Shown piece by piece: positions 1-13,700 of a stretch of DNA of 64,000 bases (the first letter of the stretch is position 1; each line of letters begins with the position of its first letter). The stretch is from the NCBI GenBank assembly GCA_043228905.1, contig JBHGNT010000010.1, positions 9,982,001 through 10,046,000 of the forward strand, read 5' to 3'. The stretch is from Azolla caroliniana (Eukaryota; Polypodiophyta). Below the pieces are notes generated by a model that was not told the DNA's origin, did not search any database, and saw nothing but the letters and a program-made list of their open reading frames with translations. The position numbers and the translations under genes are program-made.

Positions 1-760
1 TTCTTTGGCTTGATCGGAGGAAGTCTCCCCGATGTGTGTATAAATCTCCTTATAGACTCTATGTAATAATCCTTCCTAACTAATGGGAAAGTAGCTTTAC
101 TTTGAAAAAAACAAAAAAACAAAATTATGGTCGCAAAATAGTATCAAAATGTTGGTGGGTATGTGTGGGGTTAGATTAGATTAGATTTTATAAGATATTT
201 TTTAGTGTCAATAAAGAGTCAATATACAACACCCCTAAGTACAAACGTTTTCTCGATGTGTGTCTCCTTCCTAAGAAGGGAAATTCATATATGTAAGCAT
301 AAAGTCTCGATATGTGGATAAGACATACACATATGAGATCCACTTTCTAGGTATTCTCTTTAGTATGACACTCAAGCTAATCACCCCCTCTTAATATATC
401 ATCATAACCTTCACGAATTGCACTATATGTAGAGAATGTAAAAAGCAAGTGATACTCATACTCTACTGGTCCTTCCTTGCATACCTTAGATGTCTAAATA
501 CATTTGAATACCTAGGTTGTGTGATCGAGTGCGAAGGAGTGTTAGGGCTCTACAAGAGTTAAGACTCATGTTAGTAATGAGGTTTAAAGGTTGAATACAA
601 ATTACAATCAATAGGGATTCTTGCCTTATATAGAACCCAACATTTAGGATTGATGTTTGCAATGTAATATTTAAGTTTATCCTTTTCGCATCTTTCCACT
701 TCCTTTATGTAATATTCGTCCGAGCCGCAGATAAATCTTTCAGAAAAGATCTCACCATTC
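1..760. other. Unassigned AT-rich sequence
   Basis: I see no coding region or recognisable element here. A phrase around 'ccgatgtgtgtataaatct' near 30 is loosely echoed near 255, which could be remnants of an LTR of the decayed Gypsy element that follows, but no boundaries or primer site support this. Confidence 0.3.
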
Positions 761-769
761 TTTTGGAGG

Positions 770-1870
770 AAGGGATGAGCATGACCAATTGGGTGTCGGA
801 TTGGGGGGAGGTGCTAGAGGCTTGTCAAGTACTTTGAAGGAGGGCGCTAGGAATGGAGGATGGCTATGACATCCGAATAAAGACGACTATCAAAGGACAT
901 CCAAAGTTAGAAACATAAATCCAAGCGGATGTTGGCAAAGGAAAAGTATCAGAGTTAGCAATCCATTAGCTCATAAAATGATCGAAGGATTTGCAGCTTA
1001 ATTTCATGAAGCTTGAGAAGGGTGAAATCTTAGGTGTTGAGCAAAAGCCCAAGGAACGAGAAAAGAGGGAGTATGTCTACCGGGGCATATGGTGTGATAG
1101 CTCGCTCTGGGCACCTAAAAAGGGATTGTCAGAGTCACAAGGAGGCGTTGGAAAGAAACATTATCTTCTACTAGGATAGGAGAATCCACTTCTATGGGAC
1201 TCGACAACCCCTAAAGTCCAACTTCGGGAAGGGTGGAATGAAGAAGTTGATGGAGGACAAAGAGTCGAAGAATATAAAGGCAATCAACTACCTCCAGATT
1301 GAAGGTTGGTAATCCCCAAATCAGATCAGGATTCTAGGGAAAAGTGATCAAAGAGACGGAAAACAGAAAGAGCTATTGCGGAGGCGATGAAGGTAAAGGG
1401 AAGTAGGAGGTTGGCCCCTCCTACATTAAAACATCCCTTGATCGAAAGAAGGGGCTAGAGTCCATGATTCTCAACAACAAGTCAAGTTGACACTTCGAGT
1501 TATATGTGGATCGCAAAGAAAGAATTCCATGAAGTGATCATCGACGTGATTTGGAGGAAGAGATAGGTGGTCGAAGAAGTAAGCAGAATAAATACTGTCA
1601 CGATACAAGAGGAAGGTGAGGATGAGGAAACTACACTCTTAGTTGAAGTACGGAGTGCCAACATATGGTGTAGGCATGAGGAAGAAAGAAGCAATTACAC
1701 TTGTACGCATTGGGTTCGTGCAACAACTAAAGCTACAATTTGAATCAGATATAATGTACCTTGTTGTCGTCGAGCGAGGGTTACAAAAATTAACCTTCAG
1801 TTGTAGGAAACATGGAGTCGTGAAGGCAACACAGAGAATCCATCATAACTTATCGCCATGGAAGCAAAAC
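770..1870 (+). pseudogene. Decayed Ty3/Gypsy gag-protease fragment
   Basis: Broken reading frames match the gag and protease-leading region of Gypsy-B elsewhere in this window. Near 1085-1110 there is an 'IWCDSS' remnant corresponding to the zinc-knuckle 'VWCDSFEH' of Gypsy-B. At about 1214-1260 'NFGKGGMKKLMED' corresponds to 'NFGRGGLKKIVEE'. At about 1508-1560 'IAKKEFHEVIIDVI.RKR' corresponds to 'IAKKEFHDTIMDLIKRKR'. These fall in the same order as in the intact element but are separated by frameshifts and stops. No protease active site survives and no LTR was found, so this is an old relic. Orientation is opposite to Gypsy-B. Confidence 0.7.
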
Positions 1871-1959
1871 ACATTGTTTAAACATGCATTAGAAATCTCT
1901 CTCAAAGGGCTTTCCATTGAGGTAAAGAACAAAAAATTGTGAAGATATTAACCTCTCCT

Positions 1960-3160
1960 AGAACCCAAAAGTGGCCTATGAGACAAACCATGATTATGCA
2001 AATATGGATGAATCCATTATTGAAACAACCCCATCATCACTCATCGGAATGAATGCATGTGGTGGAATGATCTTTGAGATGGTTTTACATGCATGACGTG
2101 TGTAGCTCATATTATGCCTGAGAGTTGTGGTGATTGAACTTCACATCCAAGGTGGTTTGTTACGGTGAAATGGGATTAAGGATGGCCAAAATAAGATGAA
2201 CCTTCATTTATTGTCGAGCCATTTGAAGGAGAAATAAAGAAAGAACCATATTCTTGGGTTGGCCACAAGGTAGCAATAAAACATGGCTCAAACCATAAGA
2301 GTTAGCAAATGGGAATGAAATAGTCAAGGGTTTGAAACTCACTAAAGATAACAATCGGAAAAGATGGGTTAATAAAGATAAAAGACAACAAGAGAATGTG
2401 TGATAAAAGAAATTTTTACCAAATTTTTTTGCTGAAGTCAAGCTCTTGAGGGCCATAAAATAAGGAAAAGATCTCACTTTTGGGTTCACAAGTTTTCAAA
2501 CTCGAACACCCAAGCTTTGTCAACAAACTGAATGTTGTGGGATAGCTTGTCATGAGGGCACAAATGAGGAAACTACGATGATGAGGCATCATTGCCGTCA
2601 ATGGTAAACTTGCCACATTGAATCAAGAATATCCCCCCAACTCTTTCTTATCTATTTTCCTTTTACCCTGACTTGATGGGTTTAACATAATGTGTTTTAA
2701 CTTATATCAAAATATGTATTTGTGTAATTTAGACTAATCTAATCAATTCCTACTAGTAAATTGTGGGTGGGTTTATACAACTTTCCTCCTATTGGTCCAG
2801 TTAAACCATATCGAAGGAGACATGACTAATTGAAACCTTGTGAAACTCGAAGGAGAATTTGTTCCTTCCACAAAGACTCAAAGAGAGATAAGTCCACCTA
2901 ATGGCTATCCACAAGAGAATGCGCTCATTGGTTTATTACCAATAGAAATTCATTGATATATTTATACATAAAGCCATTGGTATTTTTATGTCCACGTTTT
3001 GATAACATTTTAAGAGAAATGCACAAAATCAAGGAATTCCAGTAAAATATCATTACCGAAATCCTAGTTTGAATAGTCTTGACTTGCTTTTTGTTGGTTA
3101 CAAACAAGGACCATTCAAAACCCTTAAAAACTTAATGTTCCTATGGCCGCCACTGCCATG
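1960..3160. other. Unassigned region downstream of the SDG8-like gene
   Basis: Short open frames on both strands show no recognisable domain. The left part may be more decayed Gypsy sequence. The part nearest 3,160-3,420 probably contains the 3' untranslated region of the minus-strand methyltransferase gene, but no clear polyadenylation signal was chosen. Confidence 0.3.
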
Positions 3161-3422
3161 GAATTTCATGCCGGTAAGCTGACATGGCATTTACAGGGAA
3201 TCCATACAAAGAATGGCATCCAGCCCCTACAGTTAAAAAACTACTTACAAATGACCAATTCAGATATACAACAAACTATCCCTCCCCTACTCAATGCAAC
3301 ATTCTTGTCCTAAGTGTTCAGTAAATATCATCAGGATTCATGTTGAATCTGCATCTTTTGGTTCTCAATCAGATCTGGAAACCAACATATAGCAGGTCTG
3401 AATATATATGTATGTGGCATTG

Positions 3423-4765
3423 CTAGGAAAAACTGTCTGAATTGCATCGAGAATAATCAACCTCCATAAATTGTTCTTCTTGTCCATAATCCCATGGCCT
3501 TTCTAAGGCCATAGGCTTTTCCAAACCGTGCACTGAATCACTATAGCCATCAAAGCAATGTACCCCACGATCCACACATGTGCCCATAGGTTCTTCCTGT
3601 TTACGTTCAGGACATGATTTATAGTCATTAAAGTTGATCCGGTGCCTATGATAGACACCATTTCCATTATTATAAGGCTGTGAAGACCCCTGCCTAAAGG
3701 ATTCTTGTCGGTTGTTCTTCCTATTGAATGGGAAATTCTTTCTAAATCCTGTATCGTTCCTATTCCAGTGGCCATGAGGTTTTGACCATCTAGATGTGCC
3801 ATTGCCTTGGAAGGCTACAGGAGGTTTCCGTTTGTGTCCCCTAATAGAACCAGGTTCATGGTGCTGCCAGTAGTGCATATTTGGTTTCGTATTCGGATCT
3901 TTGTCAAAATAGGGTCGTTTTAGATGGGGGGTTGGCAATATACGAGGCGACAAGCATGGGACAGCTGGCTCCAACTCGGGATCATAGCCTGGTGGTCCAC
4001 TTGCCATGTCTGTCTCATTGAACACCGGCGCACGAAATTTTGGTCCGACTTCCTTGACATCCTTGATTCTAGCATCTCCAGACACATATGGACCCCAGGC
4101 ATGAGCAGCCATAAGAGACTGCAATTGCCAGGGGTGAATTTCTGGCCCAAAAAGAGCATGCATTTGTTTGAAGAACTTTGAGGGTGAGATGCCAAACTCT
4201 ATGTCGGATATGTTCGTGGCTCGATCACACGGTGCGCCAGACTCATTTCCAGGCACCATATTCTCTTTTAGCCCAGCTGATTCGGAACTGATGAAGGGTA
4301 CAGTACCCCAAGTAGCGCTGCTATCATGCAACTGATGTGCAAAAGGAAAAGTTTGTGGGAAGTAAGAATATTCTTGAACAGAGGTATGGTCTACATGAAT
4401 TTGTGCTACTGGAATACCCATACAAACAGATCCATCATGCGGGATATATCCCATAGATGAGCCTGAAATGAGCTGTTCGACTGGGATTCCTTGAACCACA
4501 CCAGATGGATCTATCCCCTTCAAGTGAAGATCAGGAAATGAATGTGCATCTGGATATGTTGCATCAAGCTGATCTGCATCATCCATGTCACTTTCATGGA
4601 TACGAACATCATGGTTGGTGTTGTTGTGGTGATTGGGAGGAAGAAGGCTATTTGCACAGAAAGGCCAGAAGATCTGTGGCAACCTACTGGCCACGACTGC
4701 ATCTAACATCTCTTGTGATGGTTGAACCCACTCCCATGACTGCTTGCCTCTTCTATTATCATCCT
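3423..4765 (-). CDS. SDG8-like terminal exon, low-complexity C-terminus
   Basis: A single 446-codon terminal exon, entered at phase 1 through acceptor 'TTTTGTAG'. It has an aromatic '[11 protein letters not shown]' start, a His/Asn patch, a middle segment '[19 protein letters not shown]' with '[16 protein letters not shown]', and an Arg/Asn/Gly/Ser-rich tail ('[13 protein letters not shown]'). I recognise no domain. Such tails in this class are disordered and could bind RNA or RNA polymerase II partners, but that is inference. The stop is at 3423-3425. Confidence 0.85.
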
Positions 4766-7700
4766 CTACAAAAGATGCACCATATAATAACAGAATCAGG
4801 AAAAGGTTGCAAATTTCACCTGATAATTGAAAAAGAAGTAATAAAAAAACCTTATGTACCATTAGTTCTTCTGGATAGCCTGTAAGGTAGATTTTGGTTC
4901 AGTAAGTTCTTTTTTAATCTATGTGCAATTTGTTTGACCTGAGATACAAGTACATATCAATTACCCTTATCTGTTCTCATGAAATTAGGCATGAATGCAA
5001 AATCACATATTAACTCCTAAAGAAACTCAGGGAATTGCATTACCTCATTATCTGCATGATGGCAAAGATGCATTATAGTCTCTGTCAAACTGTTGAAGGC
5101 AATGAAACAGGATTAAGCATGTTCCATAGGCTGAAACACGAAGATCTAGCTTTTCTCCAACTATAGCATAAAAATTATAGAATCACAGACCTGTCTGGGC
5201 CAAGGTCTGCATTAATTTGCTCACGTGTCACAGTGCGTCTAGCTGCTAGAAATTCCACCACCTGATTAAAATAGGCAAGCAAAAGCTAGTAAAGAATTAA
5301 AGATTTTATTTTGGAGAGTAGACCTAGGAAAAGAGGATTAAAATTAAAACAAATGACAATCAGGTTGGCTCACACTCTCTTGTGGGCTCGTGTTCCCAGG
5401 ACTTGGGTTGTGTTATCTGAAATGCTCATTCATCCTGTAAGCTTTTGACTGGATAAATATAATCAAATACTTACAGGGAGCCAAATTTTGGGGCCAATCA
5501 TGGTGTAATATATCAAATAGTCTCAAGCACTACTAAGTCAACCTCAAGCAAAACAACGTGAAAACAACGAAGAGAAAGCAACTTGATCAACCTCTCTATA
5601 TGTAACACAATCAACTTTTCTGACAACATGGTATGTAACCAAAGGTTGGAAATACCAATCTGAATCTCGTAAATGCTTCATATGCTACAGTTACATGAAG
5701 CTATTTGTTGGGGTTCTAGACTATCAACCTTTACATAGTGGCATTGAGACAGAAATGGTGCACTCCACTTTCAAGTCTCAAGTTCAAGCTAGCTCGAAGT
5801 TACCCTTTCTCCACTTCTATCATCATGGTTAGACTCCAAAATTGACGATTCATGTATTTTACGGCTATGATCTACCACAAATGATGATCCAGACTATAGG
5901 CTCATATTTTAAGTTGGCAATCATAGGAAAAATGAATGATGCGTAAAAAGATATAAATTTACACAACTTTCGAAGAAACATATTCATGTCTTTAACCTAC
6001 ATCAAGAACATTTTGACAAGCTCTTTTAAATACGACAAATCAAGTTAAAAACAATGATTAAGAATTACAATGAGTGAGGTAGGTTGAAAGAAGGAAGAGA
6101 CACGCATGAATCCAATGGTTCTATCTATTGGATATTGCTGTCTCATGTTAATCTTACAGCCATAATCTTCCCACTCTGTACTTGGAGATTGATGAGTGTT
6201 CACGTTTTCAATGAGGTTTCACACTCTTATTATATGTGGGTTCCCATTTCCCACATTTAATCAGGGTGTAGCTCAATCTTGGTCATTCCTAAATGTTATC
6301 AGAGTAAGATTTTAAATTGGCTCCATTTTAAAGCATCAATATTTGATAAACATGCTCATATATTTAATCTATATACTTTCAAATAACATGTTAAAAAATG
6401 GAACTCAATGAAAGGAAATAATTTTTACTAGCTCTTTCTAAATTATAATAATCGATCAATCTAAAAAATATGTTTAGAAAGAAAGAAATGTATATATATA
6501 TCAACATTTCAAAAAAGATTAAGACAGATTATGTTTATTCGTAAATGCAAGGAACAAAAGAGAAAATTGCAAAGATGTGTGAAAACTTTGAGTTCGTAAA
6601 TGTAACAAGTTGTTGGAGATAAACATGCACAAAACAAAAGATAATGAAATCCATATTCTTGATTACAGAAGATATTAAGTTCCACAATAAAAATATTGTA
6701 GTATTATAGACATATAGAGATACTTCAATGATGTCATGTCATGTATAATGAAACTTTATTACTTCATATTATTATACTGCAATTAAAATTATCTGCAAAA
6801 TCATGAAGTCGTAATTTTCTCTATGGTAGATTTATATTCTGGATATAATCTAGTGTGAATTAACAAGCGTATGCACTTTCCTTCCAACATCCATTTTTAT
6901 ATTCTTTTATAAAATTTCTCGTGGAAGGTTAGCTAATATCATGAAATGAAGGTCACATCCGACTAGGAATAATTTACATGCATAAAGAATAGTCATGACT
7001 CTTTATAGTAAGATGGACAAATACTTTTCATAGACAGCCAAGACTGTTCCTTATGGTAATAAGATGGGAAGTTACTTTTCGTGTCCTTGAGACATGTCAT
7101 CATGCTTTTAAAGTATTCTATCTTTATATGTAGAAGGAACTCATCGCAACTACTGCGCACTCATCAACAATAACTATAAGATTTGAAACTCAAACTTGGA
7201 GATATCATTCACAGAAATAAATAAGAAGTTTGCATACATATAACTAAGACCTCTAGACCTTCATCTATGTTTTTATCAATCATTAGACTCTAAAAAGGGA
7301 TAGTTCAAAAGAATTTTGTTTGAAAGGTTTCCATGTATCTTTCTTTTTGGCATACAATTTACTCCAAGACATGTCTCAAATCACATACACTCTCATAGTA
7401 TAATCATTTCGCCCCATTGCAATAATGAATATGAATTCCATCACTGTGATATTCTCAATTCATTTCCATCTCTCATCTCAATCAGATCTTTTCCATTTCT
7501 GTATCATTTCTAGATGTGTATTGGAAGCATGAATGTGTTCTTTCAAGCACTTAACTTTAAAATTATGTTGTTTTTTCCGCATAAATTTCTTCCATTCTTT
7601 AGGATACTTTTGAACCACACGTTTTTATCAGAAAAAGGGGCAAACAAGTACATCAGTTCATGACCAATTCCATCATCATCTCTCAACCCATCTCTCATGG

Positions 7701-10700
7701 ATATCTAGGAACTTACATCTAGTAGATATATATACTGCTTTAAAATATGCCTTCAGCATGGATCAGAACTGAAAGCAGAGAGATATGCAGCTAATGCATC
7801 CATCAATTAAATACTTCTAACATTATACACAATCTGAGCTCCTACGACAGGATTTCCACACATTTGAAACCTCAAATTCATAGTACTGATCATTTGTTAC
7901 TGGATAAATGCCCAGAAAACCTCATGCAGTTGCCATTACACCATATATAGCCTGTCAAACCTCTCCACAGGAAGGTTTTCCTTCCCTAGAATATCCCCAT
8001 GAATAATCAAAACCAACCATACAACAAAAAAACGCAGGTACCTGCCAGACTTCTATACATGGTCTAACCTTCCCTAGAACATCCCCATGAATAATCAAGA
8101 CCAACCACACAACAAGAGAAAGCAGGTACCTTCCAGTCTTCTATACATGGCCAAAAACATGAAAATTTTCAAATGAAAGATGGAGACACTAGAAGGTTTT
8201 TATAATCTGGCATTGGAGACACAAGAAGGTTTGGAACCAGAAATATATTTACACAGGCAGTGTCCACAGAGCCACCAGTGACAACAGGTCAAAAAAATGT
8301 TCATTGGGAAGTTAAAGAATACGCTCTACATTTTGAAAGTGCAGATCTACAATGCAGTTATCTACATAAAAAGCAAATGCAAATGTGCACTTTTTTATTG
8401 ACTTTTAAAATCCCCAATACATATAAGCTTGCCAATTGTCACCAGTGAGAATAACAAGAATAATATATTTAGCAAATAAAAAGTGCATAAGGAAACAAAA
8501 ACTCTCAAAGTGCGGAAGAGAATTAGGAATTTTCAAACCTTCAAAAGTTTGCGGACAATGGGTGTTTCCCTGTAGTCTTTCCTGCTCATTATCATGTACT
8601 CATTCAACTTCTTCAAACCTGTCATAAAAGCATCCATAAAGATGTAGATATAGATACTTCAATGTTTCATGCATTCATTCATTGACACTTTAAGTGCAAT
8701 TCATCTACCGTTTTCTATAAGGAGCTAAAAATTATTTATTGAACAGCTTTTTAAAATATTGAAAATAATGAAAACAAATCAGAAAACACCACAATGGAAA
8801 TCATAACATTCTTCCAATTCCATCCGCCAATGGCACAGTTGCCATATCCATTCTTCCATAGGTTTGAAGAGATCCATATCTGCCTATGTCCATTTCGAAC
8901 TGATTTGAAGAGATTCTAAGCTGCCCCATCACACTGGAGTGCATAGGGTAAATATGTGTCTATATAAGAAGGCTCGATAATAATAAACTCACCCTGCATG
9001 TGTAAAAAGAGTGCTTTGTAGTAGGCCATCTTGAAAGTGGAATTGGATATGTGCACATAGTCTTTCAACCACATAAGGGCTACATATCCACAAGAAAGTT
9101 GAGCACAAGTAGCCTCCTATTGGGAGAACCAAGGGCTCGTGAATGTTACTCCTTGACATGTGTAGAATAATTTGTATGCCAGCTTTTCCTCTCCCAAGAA
9201 GAATTCTGCTTCTGATCTTGTTAACCCTGCTTGTTTCATGTTAAACACCATCACTTTATCAAGGTTTATCAACAAATCCCAAATCCTTCTGTATACAAAA
9301 TTACTTTAAAGCATGATATCTTCGTAGGCCCTCTTAAGAGTCGGAGATAAACACAATGTCATTGGTATACAGTAAAATAAATATGACTACCTGTGCTAAG
9401 AATGCTCTTGAACCACCCAATCTCTCTACGTAATTAGATATCTCATCTATATAAAGGCCAAAGAGAGTGATAATGGTTGTCCTTGTTCTATTGCAACTAT
9501 GCTAGCTACGCTAGCCCCCACCTCAAACAATGCGATAAGAGTGCACACTTTCGAAAACCTCAAAGCACATTTGCATATTCATGTAGGATCTGAGGTGAGG
9601 TCAGTTGTTCGTTACGTAGTCCCTCATTGAACATTTTCCATCCTTTTTTACTTTTTTGTCTGAGGAACAACCATTACAGCTGTTTTTCAAATTTAGCCAA
9701 ATACTCATAAGGCATTAAAAGGCTTTTTTTGCTTGTTTATATGTACAAATCCTATAAGTTCCTTCTCATTCCAAGCTTCTCCTTGTATCACAGAATTCCT
9801 CATAATACCAACTGTTTGTGTGGCTCTATCACATAGGGGCACATTGCTGACCGTGATGTATGAAAAGGATTTGTTATAGCATAATGCATTGACTTAGACA
9901 ACCTTTGTGTGACTACTTCTAGAGATGCGAAAGGATCCAAATCAAGCATGCCATTATGCATTCCACAGTTATACATTGATTTGTTGCCAAACCAGTAGGT
10001 CTACCAGAGATGGTAAAATCCCCTATGTCACTAGTAGAATGCAATGTCATGAAACTGTATGATTACTAGTTGCTTAATTATTGTCTTACAGCTGGGGAAA
10101 TGCATTTGTGGCTGCAAAATGCAATGACTTTGACAGTGTAGGGAAAAGCATTTGTTGTAATTGCAATGTCTAAGGCACTTTTATGAAACTGTATGACTAC
10201 TAGTAAGGTAGTTGCAATTGCTTAAATTATTTTCTAAGAATAAAATAAAATGAAAATACTAATCTCTAACGCTATGTACAACCCTATATAAATGGTGTAT
10301 GATTTTGCAATGGGAGGCATATCCATGAGGAATATTTGAAAAGAAACATCAATGAAGTATGTTATCTTAGTGTGTTGAAGTTTATACTTTGTTAAATCAA
10401 AGATTGTAGTTCCTAATACTACACAAGGTGGAAATCATCTATTGTAGCAACTTTTGCTTGATATGTGCTAACCCATAAATAATAAGTCTTAAACAATATA
10501 AATGAGAAGATTAACTAATTTATGGGGGTCTTTTGCTAAGCCTGGACTACAGAGACCAGGAGTGGGAGTGCTGAAGAGACGCACTAATAGTAATGAAACC
10601 TTGAGAGTTGATTGGGTTCATTCATGTTTGTGATGAGTTGGCCAGACCTATCTAGTTTAGCCTAAAGGTCGAGGGTTCGATTCTTTTCTTTCCAATCCAT

Positions 10701-13700
10701 GATTTTGCTACTTGAAACCTTCCTCATCACTACCTACAGATAGAGGCTCATCACCTACACATACAAAGCGTGTGATAGGTGATGGCGGCACTGTGGTGAG
10801 TTGGCAACATCTATCTACTTTAGCCTAAAGGTCAGTTGTTGGATCCTTTTCTTTACAAACATCTTCTCATCACTACATATGGATAAAGGCTAAAGGTCAG
10901 GTGTTGGATCCTTTTCTTTACAAACATCTTCTCATCACTACATCCAATCCATGCTTTTGCACCTAAAACCCTCCTCATCACTACATATGGATAAAGGCTC
11001 GGAGTTGAGGTCAAGGGAGGGTTAAAGCATTTGATACATGTGAGTCAAGTGATCCAATTCGAGCTACAGGGAGATATTGAAGAAGCAAAGAACTTGAAGA
11101 ACACAATAGCATTGTGGAAGATGGTCAATGAAAATTCTGAAGGATGTGAGGCAGCTCTTATGTGCATGTTGACACGGGAAGCTAGTAATAGAGGAAATTT
11201 TGGTATTCAGTTTAAAATTGCAAATATGTATGATGTGTTTATGAATTATATTGCAAAGAAAAATAGTGAAGTTGGAAAGCAAAATAAAGGTAAAGCTGAT
11301 GAAAACGATAGATAAACATGATGATAATGTTAATATTTATATTATAGGTGTTACAACACAAGTTGATGTTGAAAAAAAACGTGGGTGAAGTTATTGAGAA
11401 AGATAGATGATGGATGATAAGGTTGAGAATACGTGATGGGTGTGATTGATGATGTGATGGTTGTGATAGACAATGTTAATGATGTGGATGATGTGATGGT
11501 TGCGATAGATGATGTTAATGATGTGGATGATATGATGGTTGTGATAGATGATGTTAATGATGTGGATGTGGTGATGATGATATGGAGGTGAGGGTCGATG
11601 TCGTGTTGCCAATCACACATGATGTGAAACCATACCCAAGCAAGACACATTCTCCCCTTACACATCATTACTAATTTGTTTATGCACATAATTGTGAATA
11701 AATAAAAGTGAAGTGTGGGTTTTGAACCCTTCAACCTTATGTTATATAACTACCAATAAGATAATATATAATTGTTTTAATTATTTAGTTACGAGAAAAA
11801 AAAGATGAATGTATTAACTTCTAATGATAGGTAAGATCCTATAAAAAGGACACCTCATTTTATAAGCAGAAGTGGTTTTATATAGAACATATGAGAAGAA
11901 ACATCAACAAAGCAAGTTAGCTCAATGGATTAAAAGTGTATGTTTGTTAAGTTACAGATTGCACATGTAATCTTACATAGGGTAGAAATCAAAAAACAAA
12001 AAATTGAACGATATAAAAGAGAAAGTTGGCTCATTTATAAAGGTCTTTTGATTAGACAAATCTTGGGAGACCGAGCGGATTAAGGGAGTGATAAAAAGAT
12101 AGACCACACTATTTGTAATTATATGCTGATTAATGAAATTTTGGGTTTGAATATTTGTGGGTGTGTGCTTCTCAACAAACATCTTTCAATCTACCGTTTT
12201 GCATTGTCACCACATCAAATTAGAGGCCTGACACTTGTCTATGCATCTGTGACACAATTCACATGAAGAAGAAGTTTGTCGACATATTAGATAGAAAGAC
12301 GATATTTGTCGACATACATACACATAAATAAACCCAACCCAATTTTACATTAATCAACATAAAATTACAATTATTGAAGATTCTCTCTTCCTCATGCAAT
12401 CGCTTTGGCCTCCAAAATATAGACTTAACAAAAAAACCCCAGAAATGAACCAACCCTTCTCTTTTATATGGTTCAGAAATTTCTATTTTTGGGTTGACAT
12501 ATATCAAATAAAAATTATTATCAGAAATGATTTTTCTCTATGCAACACTTTCAGCTTACAACCTGTAAATTAACAATTATACCCTATAACCCATTGAGCT
12601 AGCTTGCTTTGTTAAAAGAAATTCTCAAACATTCCTTATGAACACACCATTGCTTACGAAACAATATGCATTTATACAAGGTGTTATGTACCATTCGAAC
12701 TATATTCATTTCTCTTTTATCCTAGGTAAATAATTTACGCAATTACAACTACCTTGTTAATCATATACTTTCATAACATAAGGTTGTGGGGGTTTGAAGC
12801 CAGCATTTCACTTTTATTTCTTTACAAATATGTATGTAAAAAAGTTGTATTTAATGAACAACGAGAGAATATACTTGATTTTGAAAGTGGTTTCAATATG
12901 CTTGATTTTGAAAGTGGTTTCAATATGCTTGATTTTGAAAGTGGTTTCACAGTGTCTCATTGGCAACACAGCATCCACCCCCCTCAAAACTAGCACATCC
13001 TCCAAGATGCACCCAAAATAAGGTTCACATTTGTATTATCAAGACTTGATCCACATGCCAGTGCTTCACGTTATTGGTAATTATTTGTTAACCATGATAA
13101 AGTTGGCTGCCCACCATCTTGAGGCACCTTGCTTTTTCCAAAAATGGCTCTTCTAGTCTTTATCACCCATATCCCAAACATTCCAACTTTGCTGATCGTC
13201 ATCATTCTATCTCCCACTATTATCATCGTCCTCAATTCCCACATCATCATCCTCCTCTTTATTTCCCTTATCACTCTTATCATCGTTTCCATTTTAATCA
13301 ACATCATTATTAAGTCACATCCACTTTCACATCATCCATGATATTTACATCAACATCCATTACACCCTCATTCACGTCATTATAAAACCCTACAATATCA
13401 TCTTACCCATTTCATTATTCCAAATAATAGCATTATGTTTGACATACTCAACTTCCCTAACCCTATTTTTATCGTTATATCTATTATCCTTCTCCCGAAT
13501 TATGTCATTATGAACATGATCGTCTTTTTCAACACATTCTCTAATCTAGTTGGATAGTTGACATCAAAAAATGATTCAAAAGATGGAGTATGAAAGATCT
13601 CTTAGAGCTTTCAAGTGATGCTACGAAATATGTAGTTACTGAGGACAGGTTAATGGTGTTAGGAATATGTCCCTCCTATGGGAGGAGCCGACTGGTCGGG

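Noticed and set aside
3924-4885. Plus-strand frames opposite the SDG8-like last exon
   Set aside because: Antisense shadows of a supported exon.
10625-10700. A functional tRNA gene
   Set aside because: A and B boxes are weak, acceptor and anticodon stems do not pair convincingly, and the sequence recurs as a repeat.
11351-11734. 127-codon Ser/Thr/Ile/His-rich minus-strand protein
   Set aside because: It is a translation of the 39-bp GAT-rich minisatellite.
13071-13341. Overlapping hydrophobic or Met-rich small frames on both strands
   Set aside because: Low-complexity (CAT/TTC)-rich DNA, no conserved motif.
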